Shown in pieces: positions 35,415 through 47,569 of a stretch of DNA of 64,000 nt. Location: contig JAJGBQ010000001.1 of the NCBI GenBank assembly GCA_022457065.1, positions 7,688,001 through 7,752,000 on the forward strand, read 5' to 3'. Under the pieces are notes generated by a model. The model was not told the DNA's origin. It saw only the letters and a list, made by a program, of their open reading frames with translations, and searched no databases. The translations under genes were made by a program, and so were the position numbers. This DNA is from Curvularia sp. ZM96. Lineage: Eukaryota > Ascomycota > Dothideomycetes > Pleosporales > Pleosporaceae. Numbering within the stretch: the first letter of the stretch is position 1; each line of letters begins with the position of its first letter.

Positions 35415-38400
35415 ATGGGCAAGCTCGTGAGGCTTGAGATATACAGTGCGTCACGCATTTACGCGCAATGGCGGCCCTCCACTAACATTCGCAGACTTCA
35501 AGTCGTACCGGGGACGACACACGCTTCTTTTCGGCGACTCATATTTCACCTCCATCATCGGCCCCAATGGATCCGGAAAGTCGAATAGTATGGACGCTAT
35601 CTCCTTTGTCCTGGGAGTTAGGTCGTCCCATCTGCGCTCCGACAAGCTGAAGGACATGGTCTACCGCGGCAGAATCATTCAGGAAGCGCGAATTGCTGCC
35701 GACGGCACAGCAACGGAAGCTGGCGGCAATGGCAATGGCGAGTCCAATGGCGATTCCCAAGAGAACGGCGAATCGCAGACAAGCAGCCAGCGCAACGACC
35801 CTCAGAATGCATGGGTCAAGGCCGTCTTCGAGGACGACGCAGAGCAGACGCACGAATGGCAGCGCACCATCACCAGCTCCGGCTCGAGTGAATACCGCAT
35901 CAACAACCGGGTCGTTACTCAGAAGCAGTACAACGACGCGCTTGAAGAGCATAGCATCCTAGTCAAGGCGAGAAACTTTCTCGTCTTCCAGGGAGACGTC
36001 GAAAAGCTCGCCACAACGGCACCCGAGCAGCTCACACTGCAGGTCGAGCGCATCTCGGGCAGTCTAGAGCAAAAGGCCGAATACGACCGTCTAAAAGAAG
36101 AATCCGAGGCGGCAACCGAGGACAATGCGAAGCATTTACACGAGCGCCGCGCGATCAACGGAGAACTTAAGACATACCAGGATCAAAAGGCCGAAGCCGA
36201 CGAGTATGAGAAGAAGCTCGCCGAGCGGGACCAAGCTGTTGTCACGAAGAACTTGTGGAAGCTCTACCTCTACCAACAGGTCATGGAGAGAGCGAGGAGC
36301 AAGATTGCAAGTCATCAGGAAGAGCTCAAGGAGCACAAGCGCAGCGTCGAAAAGTACCACCAGAGACATGAGGCGGAAAGGCAGGCTGAGGCCAAGATCA
36401 GGCGAGATCTCGCAAAGACTGATCAAAACACAAAAGCCAAAGAGAAGGAAATTGAAGATACCTCAAACGAGCTCGCGCCCATTGAGGAGAAGATTCGTCT
36501 CTCCAACGAAACCCGCCGAAAGTACGAAAGCAGGATCGAAGAGCTTCGGAAGAAGCGAGACGCTGAGAAAAAGGCTGTTGAGAAGTGCCAAAAAGACCTC
36601 GAGCTTGTGCAAAAGGCCGAGAAGAAATGGGAGGATGACTTCAAAGCCGCTGCTCAGAACCAGGGACGAGAGCTCTCGGAACAAGACCTCCAGGAATACG
36701 GCCGTCTGCGTAGCGAGGTCCTGAAGCGTACCCATGGCGACCAGATGCAAATAGACAAGCTTAAGAGAGAAGTCGAGACAGATCGTGATCATGTCAGGAA
36801 CCTGCAGCAAAGCGTCGAAAGTCACGAGAAGGCTGTCGAGAAACTGAATGCAGATATCAGCCAGCTCGAGGAACGCCAGCGTGCCTCCAAGACGCAAATT
36901 CAAGAGCTCGAAAGCGCAGGAGCCGCCAAACAGCAAGAGCTGGACAGACTCAGGGCCGATCGAAAGCAGATCGAGATGCAATACTACGAGAAGAACCAGC
37001 TGCTACAGGAAGTCCTGAAGCAATTGAGCATCGTCGAAGGTAGCCGCCGTGAATCAAGGAAGCAACAGGAGGCCCGCAGGACCATTGAGCGCCTCAAGAC
37101 CCGCTTCGGCTCTGAAAAGGTCCATGGCCGATACAAGGATCTGATTACGCCCAAGATGCAAAAGTATCGCAAGGCTATCGGTCGTGTACTCGGACACCAG
37201 ATGGATACCGTCATTGTCGACACCGAAGCCACTGCCAAGGCATGCATTGATTACCTCAAGGCTGAACGTATCGGTGTCATGTCTTTCAACCCTCTTGACT
37301 CGATTCAGATTCAAGCCGTCGACCCACAGCTGAAGGGCATGCACGAAGGCATGCGTCTGGCCATAGATTGCATCAACTACGAACCAAAGCACGAGCGAGC
37401 CATGACTGCCGCATGTGGAAACACCATGATCTGTAACACAGAAAAGCTGGCGAAAGAGCTCCGATACTCCAAGCGAATTGAGGTGAAGGCTGTCACTCTG
37501 GACGGTCGCGTCATTGGCAAGGGCGGTACGCAGACGGGTGGTGAGCTTGATCGAGATGACGATTCAAGTGAACAGCAGTGGGATGAGCGTTCTTACCAAA
37601 CTCTACTAGATAAGAGGAACAGGTACGAAGAGGAGCTTCGCGCCCTTCCCAAGCAAGATCGTCAATACACCCAAGAACAAACGCTCGAGGTTGAGCTTCT
37701 CGATCTTCAAGAGCAGATTGCTCGAGCCAAAGACGAGGCGAGGGCACTCGGCCGCAACATCGAGAGTGTGAAGAAGGAGCTGGCGCATCACAAGAGCGAG
37801 CTGAAGGGTGTCCGTCCCAACTACGAAAAGCAGGCGCAGCGTTTGCAGAGTCGAGAGGACGAGCTCAGGCAGTACCAGGACACCGTCAACCAGGTCAACG
37901 ATCAAGTCTTTGCTGCGTTCTGCCAACGACTTGGCTATGCATCAATACGCGACTATGAAGCCCAACAAGGCACTGTTCAGCAGGAAGCGGCCGAAAAGCG
38001 TCTCGAGTTTAGCAAGCAACGTAGCAGGCTTCAGTACTTGATGAAGCAGGTCGACTCATCGCTACGCGGTGTTGAGGAACGCCTTAAGCAAGCCGAGGAC
38101 GAGATCAAACGCAAGACTGCCGACATTGCAGAGCTTGAGGCCAAGCAAGAAGAGCTGCAAAGCGCGAGAGACGTACTCCAAGCGGAGCTCGAGACATTGC
38201 AAGACAAGCGAAGGCGCCTGGAGGAAAAGCTTGCCGAGCGAGTTTCTGCCGTCAAAGAAGCACGCCGTGCTCTGGACCAGCGAAACGAAAAGGTCAAGCA
38301 CGTGCTCAAGGAGGTTGATGAAGAAGACGCCAAGATCAAATCGAGTGCAACCAACCGGTACAATGTACTCAAGGAATGTCGTGTCAACGAGATCAAGATT

Positions 38401-39454
38401 CCACTTACTGAGGACTCACGTCCGTTGACTTCGTTACCAATGACCGACATGCCGCGACCAGATGCAGATGCAATGGATATTGACGAGGATCCTGATGCGA
38501 CTCAGATTCAACCTGCAGAGGTAGATGATTACGGTATCGAGGTGGACTTTGAGGAGCTGGAAGAAGAACTGAAGACTGAAGTTATTGAGATACTTGAGAG
38601 TGTGAGTACATTTAGGTGCACAGTTCGTCAAAGTCGCACTAACATATTCCAGGAGGACGATCAGGATGAGCGCGTTCAATCCCAAGCTGTAACTCGCCTT
38701 AAGGCCGCCGAATCCAAGCTGAGCGATGTCATCACCAATCTGGAAACCGATATCAACAAAGCAACGCCAAACATGCGCGCTGCTGAGCGTCTTGCTGCCA
38801 CAGAAACACGACTCAAGGCCATTGACGAGGCGTTTGCCGAGACACGGAAGCGTGCGGCGGCGGCGAAGAAAGCGTTCGAAGAGGTAAAGACAAAGCGTTA
38901 CGATCTCTTCATGAAGGCGTTCAATCACATCTCAGAAAACATTGGTGGCACGTACAAGGACTTGACGAAATCTCCACAGTTCCCGCTAGGTGGACAGGCC
39001 TATCTTGATATGGAGGACAGCACAGAACCATATCTTGCCGGTCTCAAGTACCACGCCATGCCGCCGCTCAAGCGCTTCCGTGACATGGAGCATCTCTCTG
39101 GTGGTGAGAAGACCATTGCTGCATTGGCTCTGCTATTTGCCATCCACAGCTACCAGCCGTCTCCCTTCTTCGTTCTCGACGAAGTTGATGCTGCGCTGGA
39201 CAACGTCAATGTCAGCCGTGTGGCCAAGTATGTGCGTGAGCATGCCAGCCCGGGTATGCAGTTCATTGTCATTTCCCTCAAGGCAGGCTTCTTTCAAGAG
39301 AGCGAGACACTGGTCGGTGTTATGCGTGATCAAGGCAAGATGTCGAGTAAATACCTGAGTCTGGATGTAAGTAGCCTTTGCTCTCCCTCTTACCATTCTC
39401 TTTCAGAATATATGCTAACATTATTTGTAGCTCAGGAAGTACCAGCCCGCTTAG
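35415..39454 (+). CDS. SMC1: Cohesin subunit Smc1
   Basis: Exons 35415..35445, 35495..38601, 38653..39366 and 39431..39454 encode 1291 residues. The 31-base first exon reads MGKLVRLEIY and splices to NFKSYRGRHTLLFGD, the canonical SMC N-terminus; the in-frame sequence left of 35495 is intron. Walker A is GPNGSGKS (33-40). A Gly/Asn/Ser-rich insert lies near residues 79-113 in the ATPase head. Long coiled coils flank a hinge at about 546-690. The C-terminal head has the signature LSGGEKTIAALA (from residue 1194) and Walker B FFVLDEVDAALD (Asp1222-Glu1223). The last exon adds only LRKYQPA. Smc1 pairs with Smc3 and a kleisin in the cohesin ring. The third intron-free reading across 38602-38652 is discussed under findings. 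Confidence 0.96.
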
Positions 39455-39904
39455 GCTCGTATATACGAATGTGTAACGTGATTTCGCCGTTGCTATGGAA
39501 ATGCGGTTTTTTACGACTCGGGCATGTGGGGTACGCTGCACTTTCTACTTGCGTGTTGTCTGCTCTATTAAATAGGTGCGGCTGTAAAATATAGTATTTT
39601 CTTAATGCAAAGAAACACTATGAACAGAACTGTTTGTTGACTTGACGCGTCCACGTCGACGCGAGTTCCCGTGATTGATCTGAGACTTGCCTATCCCATC
39701 ATAGCTCCGTTCACGGACATGGCGCGAGCTGTAAAAGCAGCGGCATTAATTGGATGGGAGGCCTTCAGGGATGAAATAGGATCCTGAAGAACCACATCTC
39801 TGACTCATCGCCTTGGCCAAAATAGAGATATATCTCTTCCCATTCTTGAATTCAGATGTTGCTGCGTGCTGCATGTCGAGGTTGCCTGCACGCAACACCC
39901 CGCA
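39455..39904. other. Intergenic region
   Basis: 450 bases between SMC1 and the MFS transporter gene, both on the plus strand; presumably the 3' UTR of one and the promoter of the other. No other structure was recognised. Confidence 0.55.
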
Positions 39905-41655
39905 ATGGCACCAAATGTATCCTCGCTCCGGGACCAACTTTCCAGCGAGACGGCACCACTTTTAGGCGGGCCATCTCCCGAAAACAGAGGAGATGTCGAG
40001 CAACAAGCCAGTCGTAGCGATGCCTCCAAGCACCAAGGTTTACCGGAAGTCAGGAAGCGCATGAAGTACATATTCCCTGCCATAGCTATCGGTGTAAGCC
40101 TAGAACACTCTTAAGACATGTCTACAACCCATGACTAGTGCAACAGCTAACAAGCATCCTCTAGGTCTTCCTATCAGCAGCAGACCAAACCCTCGTAGTA
40201 ACCACCTATGGTATCATCGGCACCGACCTGCACGCTCTATCCTCGACCTCCTGGATCGCAACCGGTTACTTCCTTACGCTCTCCGCTTTCCAACCTCTCT
40301 ACGGCAAGCTCTCCGACATCTTTGGCCGCAAGCAATGTCTTCTGTCCGCGTACCTGATCTTCGGCATCGGATGTGTGGGATGTGGGCTTGCAAGAACGAT
40401 CGGCGAGCTTGTCGCCGCAAGGGCATTCGCAGGTATAGGAGGAGGCGGGATGAGCGTGTGCACTAGCGTCTTGATGAGCGATATCCTCGGCCTGAGGGAA
40501 AGAGGCGCCTGGCAGGGCTATATCAATCTGATATATGCCGTGGGCGCTGCTGCTGGCGCACCGCTCGGCGGGTTGCTTGCGGATAGCATCGGGTGGAGAT
40601 GGGCGTTTCTGATCCAGGGACCAATGTGTGTCCTTGCTTTGATAGTTGTGGCACTCGTACTACATCTTCCTGAACAGGATCAGTCGCATTGGAAAGAGAA
40701 GGTTAAGAAGATTGATTTCCTGGGTGCGGCCATCCTGATCGTGGCGGTGTTCGGCCTCCTTGTGGGACTCGATCGCGGCTCCAATGTATCTTGGAGTAAT
40801 CCGGTTACCGTTGCTGGACTCGCTATGACGCCGTTGTTTGTGGTGTTCGTCTTGGTGGAGAAGTATGTGGCTAGTAACCCTTTTGCTCCTGGTCACATCA
40901 TTCTCAACAAGACGCTATTTGCATGTTACCTGTGCAACTTCTTCTCGTTCGGTGGCTGGCTCGCCGCGCAATTCTTCCTACCTCTCTATTGGCAGGTCAT
41001 TGGCGACTATGACGCTTCAGAGGCTGGGTTGCTTCTCGTCCCATCCGTCATAACTGGCGTCTTAGGCTCGCTTTTCGGTGGCTTCTACATGAAGCGTACG
41101 GCTAGGTACTACTGGATCACGGTTTCGGCATTTACAGGCTTCACTGCTGGCCTCTCGCTTATTCTCATCTTCGCTGGGGCATTGGCACAGAGCATCCCGG
41201 TCATGGTCGTAGGGTTAGCCATATGCGGTTTCGGTGTCGGTATCGGTGTAACAACCACGCTCATTGGCCTCATCGCCAACGCATCACATGCAGATCAGGC
41301 GGTTGCAACGGCATGCTCCTACCTATTTCGCTCCCTTGGCTCGGTGTTTGGCATCTCGGTGTGCGCAACGGCGTTCAACCAGACTCTACGCAAGTCGCTC
41401 CAGGATGCGCTCCAGGGCGACGACAACGCGGCCGATATTGCAGAGAAAGTTAGAGCTGGCTTGGCGTACTACAGATCTCTTGATCCTGAGTTGAAGATCA
41501 TTGTTAGAGAGTGTTACGGAAAGGCTACAAGAGTGGCACTGGGATTCGGCATTGGTCTTGCGGCGGGAAGTGCGCTTTTTGCGTGGTTCATCAAGGAGAA
41601 GAGTCTCGAGGACAGTAAGGCTGGAGAGGACGAGACGAACGAGGGAGAGGAGTAA
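39905..41655 (+). CDS. MFS transporter, DHA2/vacuolar basic amino acid (Vba) type
   Basis: Exons 39905..40093 and 40165..41655 (71-base intron) encode 559 residues. A hydrophilic N-terminus (about 60 residues, acidic, with a TAPLLGG element that resembles a vacuolar-sorting dileucine signal) precedes about 14 membrane helices. Family motifs are SAADQTLVVTTYGIIGTDL in helix 1, motif A GKLSDIFGRKQ after helix 2, RAFAGIGGGGM in helix 4 and the antiporter-type GAAAGAPLGGLLADSIGWRW in helix 5. The pattern fits proton-coupled transporters of the Vba/drug-H+ antiporter-2 group, which move basic amino acids into the vacuole or export small molecules; substrate is unproven. The splice joins IAIG to VFLSAADQ in phase 0. 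The ATG at 39905 is used because upstream in-frame starts are not ATG. Confidence 0.9.
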
Positions 41656-42866
41656 AACCGGTTTCTGTGAAGCTTAGGGTTGTGGCACTCGTCGATATTG
41701 CTCGCAACCATACTTGTGTTCTGCAGCCATTGAGAATCATGCAGCGAATGACGGACAGCTGTCACAAATGCAAGTACCTCTAGTCTCCTCGCCATTCAAA
41801 AGTAGGTGTTCACTCATTTGTCATTAGTATGCCACTCTCAAGACTCTGCTGGAATAAGCAATATAGTCACAGTGTATGCTCCTTTGTAATGTATATAGTA
41901 GTATACGAGCTATCCATGAGTTAATCAATCACTCCTTCACGTTCCTCATTCTAGCATAAGCATACCATACTCTTGAACAGCTCGACTCTCACCTTCCGTC
42001 ATCTTGGTATTCGCGACCGAGATCGTGGGAGGCTATGCATGAGGTCGGCGCTAGCGAGGCCGATGATCGACAGTATGCCACGATCGATGTCTGTAGTCGC
42101 ACATTTGCTTCTCCCAGCATACTACCATACACCATTAGACGCAGAATCTCGGTCACAACCGGCGGATGAAGTTAAGGCTACTGGTCACGCTACATGCTAT
42201 GTGTGCGCCTCGATGACGTGGTGCCAGACAGCACACTTCTGAGTGCGTTTCTCAAGGAATGATGTCACATGCGCCTACGCTCACGCTTTGACCGCTACAC
42301 ACGAGACTTTTACTTGGGAAAGCGATACGAGATATCAGACCGTTTACACCGCCTACCGCAGTTATTCCCAATTTGAGACATGAAAACGATACGGTGTGCA
42401 CGCTTTCGGCCCTTTCGAGTCTACCGGCCTAGAGAATGAATCCGGTACATCAACACCACAGGGTCCAGGCATAGCACTTGGTCCAGACAGCGGTACATAC
42501 TGCAATGACGTCAATCTCTAAGCGTGCACGTTCCTGGTGCGGCCCGTAGCCGTGGGTATGCCAATTGAAAAAAAGCATGGGGCCACCAATGGCGCCTTGC
42601 CAGCTGTACAAATTGATCATTAAGCATGAGACCGTTCAGATGGGGCACGGGTAATATGGGGAATGCTCGCTTCGGAGCTTATGACGATCAAGCTAGTGAG
42701 CCTTGGGATTCGTTGGTTGATGTGTATGCGTCTAGACTAGGACCCTATGGCTGTGTTGGTTTAAGCTTTTAAGCTACCGAGACCCTTTCCTTCTCCTAAC
42801 GCGGGATTCGGTCCTGTTTTATTAGGAAAGACAGATCCGAAAACACTCAACCGGACAGTACGAGAG
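41656..42866. other. 1.2-kb intergenic region
   Basis: Between the MFS transporter stop and the next plus-strand ATG. Short frames only, none with a domain. No repeat, RNA gene or transposon relic was recognised. Confidence 0.55.
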
Positions 42867-44691
42867 ATGGGTATCACTGTAAGTATTCGGTGCGTGAACG
42901 TGAAGCACGTCGCCTGAATGAAACGCTAAAGTTTTGCTAGAACCCCTCTACTGATCCTGCAAACGTTGTGCAAGCGCTTGTATACAATCTCGCTGGAGTA
43001 TTTGACGCTACAAAGGATCTCTATCGCAACTTGGCATTCAGGGAGCAGCGAGAGTATGAGCAGAATCTCAGGAGCAAAGGCTATCCGGCCTCGAGGAGAA
43101 TTGAATATGTCAGGGATGAACGGCTGGGCAGCGAGGAAGCCATCATGACGGACAGGAAGGCAGTTGTCCGGCAGTTTGAGATTGGATACCATGCCATGGG
43201 CAGTGAGTTTGCTATGGGTGATGGTATGCTCCTTTCCACCGTACGGTCCAACGTGTGCGTGGTTGAATACCACCAGTAGCATTGCTACACTGTCCCATCA
43301 CTTTCCACGTGGGTAACCTGTTGCAATCTAGCTGGCTAACAAGAGATATTCCAGTAACTGCGGAGATAGAGCTCCAGTCTCAGATCATCACCCTTCAGAG
43401 CGTCTTGGTGACGACGACTATCTACGGGCCTGCGTCGACGGATTCGATTGCACATCAACTGTCCAACATCAACACAGCATCTAGAGCAGCGGCGGCAAGA
43501 TCGATCGAAATCCTAGCTTTGCTGCAAGAACGCCAAATGGAGGACCGGTCAATGTCACCGCGGTCGGTGCACTCGGCTGCAACGCTGCGTTCGAGCCCAC
43601 GCCCAGCGCCTTCGCATGTGGAGTCTCACCACAGTTCTTATGCGCCGTCTATTACGCCTTCTCAGTCGATATCTTGCGCGCGGGCGGTGACCGTTACAGT
43701 TGACCTGCCCAAGGCACCTTCAAAGGCCTCGTCCCAAGCTCCATCAAAGGCACCTTCGAAGGCACCGTCCCAGGCTCTATCCAAAGCTCCATCTCAGGCT
43801 CCATCCAAGGCTCCGTCTCAGGCTCCGTCGAAAGCTCCGTCTCAGGCACCTTCAAAAGCATCGTCCCACAAGCGATCGCAGGCGCCTTCAATCGCACCAT
43901 CACACGTATCATCACGCGCACCGTCGCGAGTCTTGTCAATTCCCCAACCACCAATGGGCTCGAACTCGCCTTCTGTTGTGTCCGTAAAACAGGAGGAGCC
44001 AGCCCTTGTGCGAGTCGGCAGTCCAGTCAAGACAACCATTCTGGATGGGCAAAGCAAAGCAGACTCTGAACCATCCAATGCGGGTAGCACTTCTACGACC
44101 GGCCCGCCGCCCTCATCCGCCCCAACATCCGCCCCAGGCAACTTGTATTGCCCGTACGCCTATGACCTGCAGCGTGACCCTACCCAAGCACTGCACAGCG
44201 GCATCCTCAGCACCAAGGACCCACGCTGCCCTCACTGCAGCAGGCTCTTACATCTTTCGCCAGGAAAAGCCTGGGAAATCTCCAAGTGGGCTGGCGACAC
44301 GGAACGCACCTTTCAAGTACAAAACCGTTTCGTAGTCAAGTGCCATCGCGACGGGCCCGACGGCCAATACTGCTGTGTCATCTGCTCCAAGTACGCCGAC
44401 GCTGACACTGTCTGTGGCGATGTGAAAGCGCTGGTTAAACACCTTTCTGACGAGCACGAAGTCCGCGAGTTGAAGCACGAGGAGGATATTGTCGAGATTA
44501 TTGACAAGGTGGTTATGATGGGGAAGAGGGATAGTGGTGTTGGATATCCGAGGGGGGCGTCGATCAGGACGAGGAGCAGGAGCCGGAGGAGGAGTGTGAG
44601 TGTTATGTCGGGGAGGGGCCTACGAAGGCGGAGTCTGGGGGGACCGGAGAGAGAGGTGGATATTTTTGAGATGAGGTCTTCGAGACGGTAG
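42867..44691 (+). CDS. Unknown protein with Ser/Pro/Lys repeat and Cys-rich C-terminal domain
   Basis: Predicted exons 42867..42878, 42941..43223 and 43355..44691 encode 543 residues. The first exon is only 12 bases (Met-Gly-Ile-Thr, donor GTAAGT); it splices to NPSTDPANVVQALVYNLAGV. Intron 2 is long for this window (131 bases), so a small extra exon is possible. Residues 1-100 are a helical region; residues 156-231 or so are a tandem APSK/APSQ repeat. The C-terminal domain has CPYAYDLQRDPTQALHSG, CPHCSRLLHLSPGKAW, CHRDGPDGQYCCVICSKY and CGDVKALVKHLSDEHEV, which looks like one or two zinc-binding modules including a C2H2-type finger. The last 45 residues are Arg/Ser-rich. I do not recognise a named family; a nuclear role is plausible. 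Confidence 0.75.
43711..43938 (+). repeat. Coding minisatellite, APSK/APSQ tetrapeptide repeat
   Basis: About 18 copies of a degenerate 12-base unit encode Ala-Pro-Ser-Lys or Ala-Pro-Ser-Gln, in frame within the third exon of the gene at 42867-44691. Early and middle copies are close to identical, later ones drift to SIAPSHVSSRAPSRVLS. Such arrays change length readily by slippage or recombination. Confidence 0.9.
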
Positions 44692-47569
44692 GTGATGGTG
44701 TGTGTTTTAAGTTGATCTTCTCACCTCTTTTCTTTTACTTCTCGTATAATGCTTTTCTTGCTGTATATGTAAGTTACGAATTTCCTTGATATCTAGTTAT
44801 GCAAGTTACGGATTTTGTTGGTAACACCAAGGTAAGCGTGGCCTGTTGGCTGTTGCAGGTTAGGTATTCATTATTGTGTCTTCTAGTTATAGTGTGTTTG
44901 CTTTGAGCTTTTTTTTTGAAAAAAAAATCACATCGTTTGCATAAGTCAACGATCACGACAGCGATCTTTTACCTCTAGTTGACAACAGACATGGTCGCGA
45001 TACATGCACATAATCTCAGACAGGCTAAATCCTACTCGTTATTATTGTCCAACAGTTCCCCACAAGCATATCCGCGTCCAGCTATCTCACGCCACTGCTT
45101 TTCTTGAGGAAGTTTCGGTGCTATGCAATACTCACTCCTAGTTTTTCATACGATAGACATTTCGTAGCCTAGGGATGAACTAGGTGTCGGGATTGTTTCG
45201 TTGGTGCAAACTCATTTCCCATGTATGTGTCCCTCAAGTATGACGAAATCAATTCCTGTATTGTTATGCTCTCAAGCGGGATTTTTTTCTTGTTAGCTCA
45301 CTATCACTTTCTCCTCCTAGATTCATGCTAGTCAAGTATCTAGCATGTTGTGTGTTTTTTCCCATCCAGCTATTCTTTTCCCCATTGAGCAGCAAATAGC
45401 AGTTTTGCCTGGTCCACCAACAACATCAGCGAAGCTTTGAGGAAAAGAACACACAATGCCGTCATTCTGTCTCACTATATCCCAACACAAACGTATGTTC
45501 ATCTCGGCTAAATCTACATCAGTTTGAGTAATCTGAATAAAGCATGCTGCAGTGTACCGTTCCGGCCCGCTCCTGTTGCATCATACATAGTGGGCCCAGA
45601 ACCTTCAACGTCAACAGCATACCGCCGCAAATTAGCCTGTAAGCTAATCTTGCTTGACCAGAGTATAAACGTGCTTAATTATCCGTCTTACCTACACGCG
45701 TCTTCCTCCCTGTCAGACGGAGAAAGCTTCTTACGAGTCTTGTTCGTAGCTATCCTCACTACCTACCGCCCTGAACATCTAAGTAGTCATGTACGTCGAT
45801 CGACCAACCAAATACTGTAGAAAAAACACAGTACAAGATTGCTCCCTCATCTTCTACATTCTCGTTTTCATTGTACCTATCATCTAAGTAAGCTCCCAGA
45901 TCCCTACCCTCGCCTCGCCTTGCCTCGCCCCAAAAACCAAACCGAATAAACGGCCCGAACCCTCCCACCCCCCTCTTCCTCGCCCCAGCCAATCAATCAA
46001 TCAGCCTCGCCTCGATTCTTTGTTGCGTACCCTCAAGCCCACACCCAGCGCAGCGGGTCCTCGGCGCCGGACAAGCCTCTCCAACGGGGGGGCGCACGTA
46101 CACGCCACCTCCAATTGTTTTCGCCTGCGTGTATGCGTTCGAAACGTGTAAAAAAAAACGAGGCGGTTTGTGGAGGAGGTGGGGTGTAAGACTGGAACGA
46201 GAAGGTTTTGCGGTTACGAGTGGGAAAAAAAAATACACATACACTTTTTCACGTTATGATTGGCTATTTTTTTTGTGGTTAATGCCTTGTATATTTCCAG
46301 GGCATTTTTTTTGGGGGAAAAAAGGGGGGGGGAAGGGGTGGATTCTTGTATGTATATATGTATGTATGAGGGTTGTTGGTAGAATGCTGCAAAGATGAGA
46401 AGGAGAAAGAAAAAAAGAGACAACTAAGTGGAATGGATTTCCACCCATACCAGCAGCACCTACGTATACCTCTCTGCGCCATATATATAACCTCTATATC
46501 CAACCCACGTCATAAAAAAGCGTGTGAAACATTCCATACCATCCACAGCGCTTAGATGTTTCAAAACCTAATCGATCCTCCGTTTTTTTTCCCGTTTCCA
46601 ACACGGAATGTGATTCCCCCTACCTACCTACCTTGCAGGTACATATAGTACTACGTATGTAGGTGAGATGTGGGGCCCGTCCGGCCATGCCCATGCGATC
46701 CGCGAACCCGCCCAGTCGAGTCGCCGCACTAAGAAGGCTCCGAGGATCTACAGGGAGTGGTTGCTGGTATGGTTCTGTGCTCCACATAGTAGGGGAGTTT
46801 GTTTTTTTGGGTTTGTGGAAAAGAGATGCGGACGCGGACGTGGACACGGGGGTGGGTGGATGGGTGTGTGACTGGGTATGTATGTAGACGTATGTGGAGG
46901 AGAAGAGTAAGGGGGGTGACTGAGAAAGGGCGGAAGAGAGGGATTGAGATGGTTTAGTAGGTAGATGGACGGAAAGACGAGGAAGGTAAAGCTGTGCTTT
47001 CGTCATCCATGTCATTTATATCGACTTTGGTCTGTGGTCTGGTTCGGTACAACGGCGAATTGCGCTGGATGCAGACGAAGAAAAAGGACACAAGATCCAA
47101 AGCATGGATTACTTTTAATCAAAACACCGCCGCCATCGTCATTGAAACATAACTTGTACTTCATTCGTCATGACTTTCAATCCAGATTGAAAAAAATATA
47201 CATCATGTCTCTCTTGCTCAAAAAAGCACCGAAATACCGAGACATGAAAGCCCCCTCGTGAATTTGCATTACAAACATAATGGTATGAGGGGTCAAGATG
47301 CCCCAGCCCAATCATCCTCCGCTTTGAAGGGAAGAGCACAGATAGTGAGAAAACAACAAAGAGCCTGCCTGCCTTTGCCTTGCCTCGTTAGAGTGTATAG
47401 TGACTTGGATACCCCCAAGAAAAGACCTCGCTAAAAAAAAAAAAGAGTCGCTGGTTGTTGGAATTGAAAGAGTATGGGAAGAAAGTGGAGAGTAGCAGCG
47501 TGCTGTGCGTCGGGGAGAAGCGTGGGGAAGAAAGGAAACAGTCGTTTGAACTCCACGTCATGGTGTACA
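44692..47569. other. 2.9-kb intergenic region between convergent genes
   Basis: It lies between two gene 3' ends. The stretch 46100-47450 has many T, A and G homopolymer runs and a TATG-rich patch. Many small frames occur but none shows a domain. The T9-G-A9 tract at 44909-44927 is listed separately. I see no gene, tRNA or transposon ORF. Confidence 0.55.
44909..44927. repeat. T9-G-A9 inverted tract
   Basis: Nine T, one G and nine A form a near-perfect small palindrome 218 bases past the stop of the repeat-protein gene. It may act in 3'-end formation of that transcript or be a chance tract. Similar tracts lie at 16361-16388 and 59437-59469. Confidence 0.75.

Noticed and set aside
27896..41655. 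Regulator, FAD enzyme and MFS transporter as a secondary-metabolite cluster
   Set aside because: No core synthase, cyclase or tailoring set is present, and housekeeping genes (Gpc1, Smc1) lie between them.
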